Positions 54,549 through 64,000 of a DNA stretch of 64,000 nt are shown piece by piece (position 1 is the first letter of the stretch; each line of letters opens with the position of its first letter). The notes below the pieces were generated by a model. The model did not search any database. It was not told the DNA's origin and was given only the letters and a program-made list of their open reading frames with translations. The DNA is taken from positions 1,240,001 through 1,304,000 of the forward strand of contig RCTD01000008.1 in NCBI GenBank assembly GCA_014898415.1, written 5' to 3'. The position numbers and the translations under genes were made by a program. The DNA comes from Stromatinia cepivora (taxonomy: Eukaryota; Ascomycota; Leotiomycetes; Helotiales; Sclerotiniaceae).

Positions 54549-57500
54549 ATGATGTGGTCAAAACTTCTGATCTTGTTTGCCTTTGTGCCAGCACTGGTAA
54601 GCTCTTTGGCACCAACAGACGAAATTCGAGATGCAGATGCACCGCAATCTGGCTATCTAGATAACCATAATATGCACCCTGCAACAGTTGGGTCTGCCAT
54701 ATTTGGGATTCTATGGAAAAACAACTACGGGAATAATAAGGAGAAATGGTATGCAAAACCATTGGTATATACTCCACCAGGCAGATCACAATTGGTCTTC
54801 CTTGCATCAGCGATGAATGTTATACGCACTTTGGATGCTGTTAATGGTACTTTGTTGAACTCGCGAGTTATTCAACCACCTTTCCTGCAGAGTGATCTTG
54901 GGTAAGTTGGGCTGAAGATCTGATCGAAGCCAGCTGATAAAAGATAGATGTACCGATATCCCGGATTTTATTGGTATCATTGGTACTCCTATTATAGATC
55001 CATCGACGAATATCGTATACTTTTTCTCCAAAGGATATAAAAATGGTGCTGCTAGTGGAGGGGTTGTTAATGGTAGGGAATATCATAATGCGCAAGATTT
55101 GGTGCTAACGAGCGGGCAGGGCTCTACAAGTTCTATGCTGTAGATATCATCACACTCCAAGATATTCCTGGGTTCCCCATTCTCATTGATGGCAATTTTG
55201 CAGATAATGATAACACAAGGTAAATAGGATCTTTCGAGATTGATGCCAATTATACTTATATTTTCAGATATTTTCTTGGCGGCACGGTTCTTCAGAGACC
55301 ATCCGTTACCTTGATTAATGGAGTGGTGATTGGCGCATTCGGGGGCCATTGCGACCTCTTCAATTATACCGGAATGTTGGTTGGAGTTAGCACAACCCCT
55401 GGAGTTGGTGTCACGTCCATATTTGCCATGGAGTCTAGCCCAGGCGCTCCGCCTGTCGTGGCGGATTTCAATATCCAACAAGGTGGAAAGGCTGGAATAT
55501 GGCAAGGAGGTATGGGTCTTGCAACTGATGGGAATCGCCTATTTCTTGCCACGGGGTAAGTTGAATATGCTTGACTTATCCGTTTTGCAAACGGTGTGTT
55601 AATGCGATCCAGTAATGGAGAAGGACATGCGAATGGTGATGTACCAGCGTCGGGGAGAACCCCACTATCGACTCTAGACGAAGTTGTTGGAGATTTTGCT
55701 GTTTCTACTGCTGGGAAAATTACTTTGTCGGATTACTTCGAGCCATACGAATATGTCTCAATGGATGCTGGTGATCGAGATCTAGGATCTGGTGGGGTTG
55801 CCTTGTTAGATCCCACTGTGTTTGTCGGCACTGGAGTCTCACGAATTGCAATTGTTATTGGGAAAAACGGAAAAGCATAGTAAAAGGAAGAATCAGAACT
55901 TTTACGTGTTTATGGCTAACAATGATTTAGTATCTTAAATGCAAATAATCTTGGTGGATTCAAGCAAGGAGCTGGGGGTAATGCCGCAGTCATTGTTATG
56001 TGTATTTTGGTTGACAATCACGCAGGAACTGACAATATACTCCAAACGATCATTGCGCAAGGCTCTATTTTTGCTGGTCCGGGTTCATATCCACTTGAAG
56101 GTGGTTATATTTAGTAAGTTGCTACGAGAAATTTTTACAAGTAAGATCATTCTGACGCAACACAGCTTTACTCCTGTTGGTGAGGGATGCGTTGAATCTA
56201 GGTCGGAATAACATATGTTAATAGCATATAAAATGTTTAGGGTTTCCGACAGTCTGTTACAAGTTAGGGCATGATGATCAAGGCGCGCCACTTTTTACTT
56301 TATTCGGGCAGAGCGCAACAAATTCCGCAGGTTCTGTTGGGATAGGTAAGAAACGAACATGAGATCTTTCTACAAGACTAAGAAATCGCTAGGAATTCCG
56401 ACTACTACTGCATACAAAGGTCAGGCCGGTACAGGTATTCTTTGGATTTCCGACCCAAATGCTGGACTAAAAGCATACAATGCTGTACCTGTTAATGGAA
56501 TCTTGACACCAATATCACTTCCACCAACTGGAGGTCTCAATAAGTTTCAGCGTCCCGCCTTTGGAGATGGACGTTTATATGTTTCAGACACGAATGGTAA
56601 TGTCATATGCTTAGGATCCCCGGTTGCTTTACCTCTTCAATGTACTCAACCGGTCGACTTTGGTCAAGTCGCCATTGGCTCAACCGGTACTCAGATTATC
56701 AGCTGCACTGCACAAATTGCCATTACTTCAGTGAATGGATGCACCACGGGCGATAAAACCTGGCAATGTGTCAATTCAACTTTACCACAAGGTCCATTAG
56801 CCCAAGGTGCGAATTTCTCGTTTCCGGTTACCTGGAATCTTACCCAAGCTTCCGTTAATGATGCCCAGAATGCATCTTTTGGGCATGTTCTACCAGGAGT
56901 GGCCAGCACAAGCCTGGATCTCTATACCACAAATGCAATACCTAAGTATAGTACTCTTGTTCCTGTATCTCTCTCCGGTACGACTGTTAGCAAGGGACCA
57001 TTTCTGGATATTGCACCTGCAGAAGTTGATCTGGGTGGCATTGTTGTAGGGTCACAATCGGCACTGACTGGTCTGAGTGGGACTGTAATTATTTCAAATA
57101 TTGGGGCACAGGTTATGAATATTTATGGGTCAGCGTGGACTCCTAATATCGCACCTGATGATGGCGGTAAGCCTACCAATTTTTATTTCACCATTTTGGG
57201 CGTTGAGCTCCGTTTGATATATATTTGGCTATCCATGACCTTTTACCTTTTTCGGCGGCTGAACTACATTCCTGAATTACGATTATTCAACCTCCTTGGC
57301 TAATGCAACATCAATAGATCCAAAATACACAAATATTACAAACGGAAATCTCGGAAATGGCTTCAGCACAACAGCCATACCAAAGGCTGGTGACATAATT
57401 GCAAGTGGAGGATCAGTGACGGTTCCATTAAACTTCATAAGCAATACCACTGGAGCATATTCAACATTCGTTGAATTCTGGACAGATGGAGGTAATGGAA

Positions 57501-59246
57501 ATGTCTTCATCACTGGCAGTGCTTCCACAGCACCAATTGCTAATATCTCGATTGCAACAATTGAAGGAGGTTGGGATTTCTCGGAACCAGTGGTAATGAA
57601 CTTTGGAAATGTTTTGGCTGGAAAGACTGTCACTTCGTACATTCGGATTTGTAACTCGGGCGGATCAGCACTTCTCATCACCAAGAGTAAGCCACCTATT
57701 GATACGGAACTTTTGGCTCCTGATTCTGCCGTGGATCTTCATGAGGGCCAAGTTATTGAAGTCAATACCTGCGCTACCGGTGCGGTGTCTATTGTTGCTG
57801 CTCCTCTTGGTGTAAATCGGCTTGATCATACTGTTTCTGATGTGTGGATTTTGAATACTGAGTAGGTGCTTTCCATTCTAACAAACAATGTGTTGTTAAT
57901 TAAAACAGCGACATCACATTCGGAATTCATGATGTTCAAGTCACAGCCAATATTGTCACAAGGCAGCTTGGACCTTTGCTGTCAAATGGATCTGCAGAGT
58001 ATCTATACCTGGGTTGCTATTATGATGGTGGCGGCAGACAGTTACAGAAACAGTATAATAATGCTACCAATGAGAATGGATGGTGCTTGACGAATTGTTT
58101 TAATCTGGGATATAAGTTTGCTGGCACGGAATATCGTAAGAACTCCTGAGTACAATGCAAGTCGGTAGCTGATTTAAATTAGACACAGAATGCTGGTGTG
58201 GAAATAATGCTCCAATAGCAGCAAAATAGTATGTCCGGGATTCAAATTTGTAAGTTGAAATGATTAACCTTCTAATAGTAGTGATCCGTCCCTGAATAAA
58301 TGTACATTCAGCTGCCCGGGAGATAAAACGCAGGCATGCGGAGGAGACGGGACATTTGTATCTGTCTATTATGATAGGACCAAGTATGTTCCTGGTCCGG
58401 ATTCAATCCCTGGACTTCCGAGTCCTTCGAGTAGCAGTAGTAGCTCTACTTCCACAACTACATCCTCCTCTTCATCTTCGTTGCCCGCTAGCACCTCGCC
58501 TCAAAATTCTACCATTATCTCTACTATCACTGCAACCTCAACTACTACTTCTACTTCTACTTCGACCACTTCAGTCATACCAACCTCCACTGGCCCTGTA
58601 ATTGTCCAAACTATCGGCTCATATTCTTTCGTGGGATGCTATACCGAAGCTACCACCGGAAGAGCTTTAAGTGGAAAGAGCTATGCAAACGATAGTATGA
58701 CTATCGAAAGTTGTTATGCATTTTGTTCCGCTTTTGCCTGGTTTGGCATTGAATATCGGAGGGAGTGTACGAATTTCTCGAGAACCGTAATTTGGCGATC
58801 AAGCTGATTCTTTTCTAGGTTATTGTGGGAATGTTGTTAATGCAGGTAGTGTTGTATCAACAACAGGAAATACATGTTCTTTGGTGTGCATGGGAAATCC
58901 TTCAGAATATGTAAGTCCCAATTTTGATTCGTACAACTGATGGAGATTACTGACCGCCATGATTTGGTAGTGTGGTGGATCCTCTCGTCTGCAGATGTAT
59001 CACAGTGTTGCAGGCGCTAGTTCAAGCACTAGTTCAAGCTCTAGCTCAACTTCGAGCTCCATTTCTTCGGCTAATTCAGCCTCTTCCTCCGTTCAAAGTG
59101 ATGTGGTCAATCCCTCAAAATCTTCCCCGATATCCTCTAGTGCATTTGTCTCCATAACCTCAACCACCACACCGACTGCCACAAGTACGCAACCCACTAC
59201 CGCTTTAATAACTTCTTCAATCACTCCTGCCCCAATTGAACAATAA
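54549..59246 (+). CDS. large secreted beta-propeller protein with two WSC domains
   Basis: Fifteen exons give 1293 aa: 54549-54901, 54948-55072, 55120-55219, 55268-55555, 55613-55879, 55931-56113, 56166-56179, 56241-56345, 56393-57166, 57318-57861, 57909-58135, 58183-58228, 58279-58766, 58819-58910, 58971-59246. All junctions keep frame; exon 7 is only 14 nt. A signal peptide (KLLILFAFVPALVSS) precedes a PQQ-like beta-propeller (about 30-500), then Ig-like ASPM/SPD-2/Hydin-type repeats (VDFGQVAIGSTG, VDLGGIVVGSQ, MNFGNVLAGKTV). WSC1 is about 946-1035 (YLGCYYDGGGRQL, ECWCGNN, CPGDKTQACGG) and WSC2 about 1121-1214 (FVGCYTEATTGRAL, ECYCGN, YCGGSSRL), each followed by a Ser/Thr-rich linker. WSC domains bind carbohydrate, so a wall-associated or secreted role is likely; no catalytic activity can be assigned. 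Coding similarity resumes after the stop (59247-59668), so the C-terminus may be truncated. Confidence 0.8.
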
Positions 59247-59668
59247 TCCGTCAATCACAATATGCCGTTGGTATCCACTATTGCAATGCTCGGTTTTGTC
59301 TTAATTGGTTGTTTCAGTGACCCTGCAGGAGGACCACATGAAGGTCACAATCTTCCAAAATTCTTCTCGAACGATTCCATGACCCTGAACTTTGTCTTTT
59401 TTCAGCCCTGGCTCAAAAAACCGCTCAAACTCCCATTACCTACAAATACATTGGACTAGAATATGGAAGGGAATGTTACGCGGGAACGATGCCACCAACT
59501 CCCGAACCAGGTAGTCTAGTGCACGCGTGTACCATGCCTTGCAAGGGCAATTCGAAAGAAAGTTGTGGGGATCCGAATATGTATAACTTCTATGCAGCTA
59601 CGGCAGTGTTGGCGTCGGCTACAAGTAATAGTATTTGGAATAGTGCAGTGAGCACGGTTAGTGTTTGA
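59247..59668 (+). pseudogene. third WSC domain stranded beyond the stop of the WSC gene
   Basis: The frame of the preceding exon runs on past TAA (59244-59246) to GFVLIGCFSDPAGG and FFSNDSMTL, the first half of a WSC domain. A frame change in the T6 run near 59396-59402 is followed by SALAQKTAQTPITYKYIGLE, YGRECYAG, MPCKGNSKESCG and a stop (TGA 59666-59668). The TAA follows GAACAA, so a CAA-to-TAA change is a simple explanation. The second half has Ala where WSC domains usually have Cys (ECYAG). Ancestral protein therefore probably had three WSC domains. Confidence 0.7.
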
Positions 59669-60562
59669 GGGAGTTGATTGAAGGATTTTTGACAAGATGC
59701 GATTTGATCGAATTAACGATATACAGATAAAATGGGGACAATGTCGAACACTTTTTTTTTGCCTTGCTGATATTTTATTGGAGATTTGGTTCTTACATTA
59801 ATCTTCAAATTTCTCTCATGACACTATTTCACATGTTGGTTTTCTTTGTCTATTCGATCAAAGTAGACGCTGGAGCTTTGTACTACAACGTCTAAAATGC
59901 CTTCTAGCACCGTTGAAAAATTCTCGAGTTCACGCATCAAGGCCAAAGTTCCGAGTGTTGGCCGACGCCCACTCACCCCACTTCATCCATCATGATACCC
60001 GCAATTATCGCCAATAGACACGCGACAACATGGGGTTTGCCCTGTATAAAATAACGTGGCCCTGTGTTGGAGATCGGGGTGGGAAGGAAGTCTGATGCGA
60101 AAAATTCAATTCATGCATGTGGAGAAGGGCTTCTTGAGGAGAGAGTTTTTGATGAAGGATATGATCGACTTTCTTTAGAAAGCATATGAGACTTTCGCTG
60201 ACCGCAACTCGCAATGCTTACCTTTGTCCTGTACGTGTCACATTCTTCGAATTGTCTGGGACCATGTCTAATCTGTCGAATGATAATTGTTTGGGAATCA
60301 GCACCGAAGTTTTATTCGGGTAGTACTGTATAAATTGTCATCCCTCTTTTTGAGATTCTTTTTGTTCCTTTTGAGTTCTTTTTTTTTGGTTATTAAGTTG
60401 ATACAACCTCGTACAAACTACGTCAGTGATTGATTTTTCGATACCCCTTAGCGTTTGTTTGAAATTTGCTTTTCAGTCGATTGATCCGATATTTGGGATT
60501 AATTGATCTATTGCATTCGAAACTATTGGCTCAATTAACACACACATATATATATTTCATTC
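59669..60562. other. intergenic DNA
   Basis: No gene supported. The last 250 bases are T-rich and should hold the promoter and leader of the methyltransferase gene. Confidence 0.45.
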
Positions 60563-61989
60563 ATGACGCTGGAAGCTAGCCAAGAAAACCACGCTACAAT
60601 GGCTTCGCCTTCACCCGCGGGATCTTCATCGGTCGGAGCAGCAGCGCCAACGCCAACGCCAGCTCCGGTACCCGTTACGCTAGAAGCCGACGACGCCGAA
60701 GCCTTACTTGACGATGGCGATTCAGCGCTTGGATCCGAATCTGGAAGTTCCACAACCTCGCTCGCATCAAGTATTACCAAATACCGCATTGAAAATGGAC
60801 GCACATATCACGCATATAAAGATGGAAAATACGCATATCCCAATGATGATATGGAGCAAGAGAGATTAGATCTACAGCATCATCTCTGTAGTCTCACATT
60901 TGACGGTAGGTTGTTTACGGCTCCTATTGACGCGAATAAGGTTGAGAGGGTTCTCGATGTCGGGTGTGGAACGGGAATTTGGACTACGGATTTTGCGGAT
61001 GAGTATCCGCAGGCTACGGTGTTGGGTATTGATTTAAGTCCCATTCAACCAATGTTTATACCACCAAATGCAATGTTTCAAGTGGATGATTTGGAGGAGG
61101 AATGGACTTTTGGGGATGGTGATGAGTTTGACTTTATCTATGCGCGGATGATGACGGGGAGTATTGGGGATTGGGATCGATTTTTTGAACAGGCTTGGGA
61201 GTGAGTATTATTTTTCTTCAAACTATCAACTCCGTTCCGTTGTGATATACCTCAAAAACAAAGCCCTCCCTCCCCCTTACTAATCATACGTGTGTGAACA
61301 GCAATCTTAAACCAGGCGGATTCATCGAAGTCGTAGATATCCGACTTCCTCCCGCCGGAGCAGACGATACACTGAAACCTGATTCTCCGCTTCTCAAATG
61401 GGCACATTTGCTTCTGAAGGGGAGTATTATGGCGGGTAGGGGTGTAGATAGTGCGATTACGTATGCAGAGAAATTGGCAAAGCGGGGGTTTCAAGGGATT
61501 CATGAGACGATTTACAAATGGCCGGGTAATAAGTGGCCCAAGGATATTAAGGCTAAGGAGCTTGGTAAGTGGTTGCTTCTTTTTCTTATTTTCTCTAGAC
61601 GCAAAGAGATTTGAAATGGTTTAGTTTGGATGAGGGAAGTCGAGGAAAGTTAAGAAGATATATTGACGCTGAAAATTAGGAATGTGGCATCTGGAAAATA
61701 TGACGTCTGGATTGATGGGGATTAGCGTGGCTATTTTTACGAGGGTGTTAGGGTGGAGTGTGGAGGAACTAGAGGTTTTTTTGGTGGATGTTAGGAGGGA
61801 TATGAAGGATACGTCGATTCATGCTTATTGGCCTATGTTAGTATTTTTCGTTTCTCTTTTTTCTCCTGTGGAGTTTTGTTGGGGGGAAGTGAGGTGGCGC
61901 GGCGTGAGAGTGTGGTAAGTATATGGTTGTGCTAATTAATCGATTGCGATAGACATGTGATTTATGCGCAGAAGCCTCTGAATGCTTGA
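60563..61989 (+). CDS. LaeA-like SAM-dependent methyltransferase
   Basis: Four exons (60563-61200, 61302-61564, 61680-61836, 61953-61989) give 364 aa; donors are GTGAGT, GTAAGT and GTTAGT, and introns 1 and 4th-exon boundary carry CTAAT-type branch sites. It is a class I methyltransferase of the LaeA/TAM group, related to the velvet-complex regulator of secondary metabolism and to many cluster-encoded enzymes. A disordered Ala/Ser/Pro N-terminus (1-70) is followed by RTYHAYKDGKYAYPND, SAM motif I VLDVGCGTG (residues 130-138), VLGIDLSPIQP, FDFIYARMMTGSIGDW, and NLKPGGFIEVVD, all typical of the group. The C-terminal HAYWP then HVIYAQKP is also conserved and spans the last intron. Its general similarity does not show that it is LaeA itself; many paralogues exist. 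Confidence 0.88.
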
Positions 61990-62831
61990 TCTGATCCGGG
62001 CGAGGGTTGAGAGTTGGGGTTAGATGACGAGGAGGGGGGATTTAGTTTTATATAGATGGAGATGAGGAGATGTTCTTATACATTTAAATAAGAATGTCAT
62101 TGATGATGTATATATTCATCAAGTGGTGCCTGCCGAAGTGAGTTGAGTAGTAGTCAAAGGTGACTACGTCAAATTCATTGAATGAAAAGTTAGCAGGCTG
62201 TCTCATCTCCGAGTTCAAATATAAGAAGTTATATATTTTTAATCAAGATGAACATCGAATAGTATTCGATAAGAAAATACACCTAGAAACTAGATAATAT
62301 CAAGTATCACGTGCCTACGGCTTGACTCTGGTTCCTGACAGGAATTTATATCAAAAAATGTTTTTGTACAAATTTAGTTTATTTATGAATATCCTCAATT
62401 TTTTCCCTTTTCAAATGAACTAGGTCAAAATTAACTAATGCCCCGGAACAAGCAAGTGTTCAAACATTCAAAGCGTTTGTAACATCTCGTATATTCGGAT
62501 ACTCACCAAATCGGAATGTATGTATGTCCTCATTACACAACACCATGATCTACCGAGGCTCGTAGCTCAACGTATGCCGTGACTCGTGACTATTCGTATC
62601 AATTTGAGGTCAAAATTTGACTTTTTGCGATTACTATTCGGAAATTTTGATGATTAGTGATATCGGTACTTAAGCTCTTGTTGCAACCCCACCGTCATCA
62701 CGATTTCTTACATATCACCACTCCAGACCCAACCACCAAATCTCTCTACCCATCTTCCAGATAACTTTCTCACCAGAACCACCCACTAAATCAAACCTAA
62801 CATCACCGCAAAAGATCTCAACCTCCCCAAA
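61990..62831. other. intergenic DNA
   Basis: No gene supported. AT-rich, ending in a long CA/pyrimidine-rich leader typical of highly or moderately expressed fungal genes directly before the next start. Confidence 0.45.
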
Positions 62832-63437
62832 ATGCCCACCCCAAACCTCACAATCCATCGGCACACCGGCCCTTTCCCAACCGCCTCATCCCGCGAAAAC
62901 CCCGCCCTCCGCTTCCTCGAAAACTACGTCAAAAAAATAAACTCCGCATCCTACTCTGGTTCTTATCTCCCCTACTACCATCCTCGCAGCGTTTTCCACG
63001 ATGCTACTGGTATTGACTATGTCGGCGGAGCCGTAATCTGGAAATGGATACAGGGTTTATTTGGCGGTGATATATTCTCGGAAATTGATATGGAAATTAA
63101 GGAGTGTTTCGTTATTGGTGGATTGGGGGGTCAGGATGAGGGAGGCCACGGGAAAGACGGGAAGGATGGGGAATGGAAGATATATGTAGAATCGATGGCG
63201 CATTGGTGGGTGAAGAGTACGGGGGAGAAAATTAGTGTGCCGAGGAGTATGGTGTTTACGTTGGTGAAGGCTGAGGGTGAGGGAACGGGGGAAAAGTTAG
63301 ATGCGAATGGGGCGGTGGTGGAGGAGGTGGGGTTTGAGGGGTTGCAGATTGGAGATGTGAGGTTGTATTATGATCGGAGTTTGTTGATGGGGATTTTTAG
63401 GAAAATTGAACAGGAGAAGGAGAGGTTTGGTGCTTGA
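62832..63437 (+). CDS. small NTF2-like (SnoaL-type) hypothetical protein
   Basis: Intronless 201-aa protein; ATG in context CCAAAATGCC after a CA-rich leader. Residues 28-110 look like an NTF2-like cone fold: a long first helix (ENPALRFLENYVKKINSA), LPYYHPRSVFHDATG, then GGAVIWKWIQGLF, and later strands WKIYVESMAHWWVK and PRSMVFTLVKAEG. NTF2-like proteins include isomerases, dehydratases and non-catalytic binding proteins, so activity cannot be assigned. A Gly/Asp/Lys-rich loop (GGLGGQDEGGHGKDGKDG) interrupts the sheet. No signal peptide or membrane segment. Confidence 0.7.
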   Translation: MPTPNLTIHRHTGPFPTASSRENPALRFLENYVKKINSASYSGSYLPYYHPRSVFHDATGIDYVGGAVIWKWIQGLFGGDIFSEIDMEIKECFVIGGLGGQDEGGHGKDGKDGEWKIYVESMAHWWVKSTGEKISVPRSMVFTLVKAEGEGTGEKLDANGAVVEEVGFEGLQIGDVRLYYDRSLLMGIFRKIEQEKERFGA

Positions 63438-64000
63438 ATTTTTTTGGGGGGGGAATGATGGAACTGATGACTCGCTTTGTGATGTTTCTCTTTCTAAGAG
63501 TAATGTTAGAAGCGGAATTTTGGTGAACCTGTAACGAAATTGTGGGAGCCCTTCGGGGCTTGATCTCCAAAGTCTAGCTTCGTGTTATTCTTTTTAATGG
63601 AATTATTGTACCAGCCTTTGTGACGAACAAAAAGGGGGATATATGAGTGGGGAAAGATCACTGTGATGAGGGAAAAGCTCAACTGCAACAATATAAAGGG
63701 TCAAAGGGAAAGTGTCCTCAACTTCATCCGTCTCACCATTTCATCCTATCAACCGCATAGAGCTGTGCTGCGTAGGAGTTACCTTACAATTTTATGGCTA
63801 GATTGGCAACGGGCAGCTTGAATATCATTGTCACTATGCCTACCGGTAATAGAGAAACAATGGTCAAAGTTGACATCATGTATACAACTGCGCTATTATA
63901 CAAACGCTAAGATGTCCGCAATTTGACAAGTTACCATTTCTAGCGATATTGTGATCTGTCTACCATTCTGAACGACACCTTTGACCCCATTTCGCATCTT
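63438..64000. other. intergenic DNA at window end
   Basis: No gene supported. A G8 run follows the preceding stop directly. A small AGCCC-TTCG-GGGCT hairpin (about 63546-63559) is visible. Confidence 0.45.

Noticed and set aside
55981..56050. an intron or frameshift inside exon 6 of the WSC gene
   Set aside because: Reading straight through keeps frame from GAGGNAAVIV to ILQTIIAQG; candidate introns would be 24-37 bp and break the frame.
57167..57317. loss of the splice acceptor between exons 9 and 10 of the WSC gene
   Set aside because: At first no AG seemed available near the resumed coding sequence, but the AG at 57316-57317 restores the frame as Asp-Pro-Lys-Tyr, so the intron (151 bp) is normal.
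1..64000. tRNA or rRNA genes, CRISPR arrays
   Set aside because: Looked for T-loop-like GTTCGA words with matching arms and for regularly spaced repeats with unique spacers; none held up, and CRISPR is not expected in a eukaryotic genome.

Overview
The window looks like nuclear DNA of a filamentous ascomycete. Genes carry many short (about 45-130 bp) GT...AG introns with CTAAC/CTAAT-like branch points. Intergenic DNA is AT-rich and full of microsatellites, and the protein families (Mpe1, RCR, SAT4-type membrane proteins, WSC proteins, LaeA-like methyltransferases, HET, tannase) are typical of Pezizomycotina. Overall style suggests a Leotiomycete such as the Sclerotiniaceae, but that placement is inference. 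All exon junctions below were derived by hand from splice consensus and reading-frame continuity.

Layout. 1-16 kb: an intronless Yippee gene, a long gene-poor stretch with decayed coding fragments (one resembles a short-chain dehydrogenase), then the three-exon mRNA 3'-end-processing gene MPE1. 15.5-27.8 kb: essentially gene-free, AT-rich, with a well-preserved 635-bp MITE bounded by TTA target-site copies, a decayed copy of a local protein family, and a 36-base C run. 27.8-38.6 kb: a small hypothetical gene, an FAD-dependent oxidoreductase, a three-exon family gene of unknown function (minus strand), and a large DEVH-box RNA helicase with a probable mitochondrial presequence.

39.9-59.7 kb is an accessory island in advanced decay. 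It holds a SAT4/rhodopsin-type membrane protein gene with two in-frame stops, a six-exon cytochrome P450 broken by one extra base, a heavily mutated terpenoid-cyclase-like (alpha/alpha-toroid) relic, an AT-rich block, a HET-domain fragment beside a G23 run, and a secreted tannase/feruloyl-esterase gene with at least six lesions. Three intact-looking genes are interspersed or adjacent: a small RCR-type membrane protein, a 15-exon secreted beta-propeller/WSC protein (1293 aa, with a 14-nt exon), and downstream of it a stranded third WSC domain. Several stops are best explained by C-to-T changes in CpA (CAG to TAG, CAA to TAA, TGG to TAG on the other strand), the direction expected from repeat-induced point mutation or cytosine deamination.

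60.5-64 kb returns to intact genes: a four-exon LaeA-like SAM methyltransferase and an intronless small NTF2-like protein. The three broken genes between 40 and 46 kb (terpenoid-cyclase-like, P450, membrane receptor/transporter-like) could be the remains of a terpene biosynthesis cluster. That link is inferred from adjacency.
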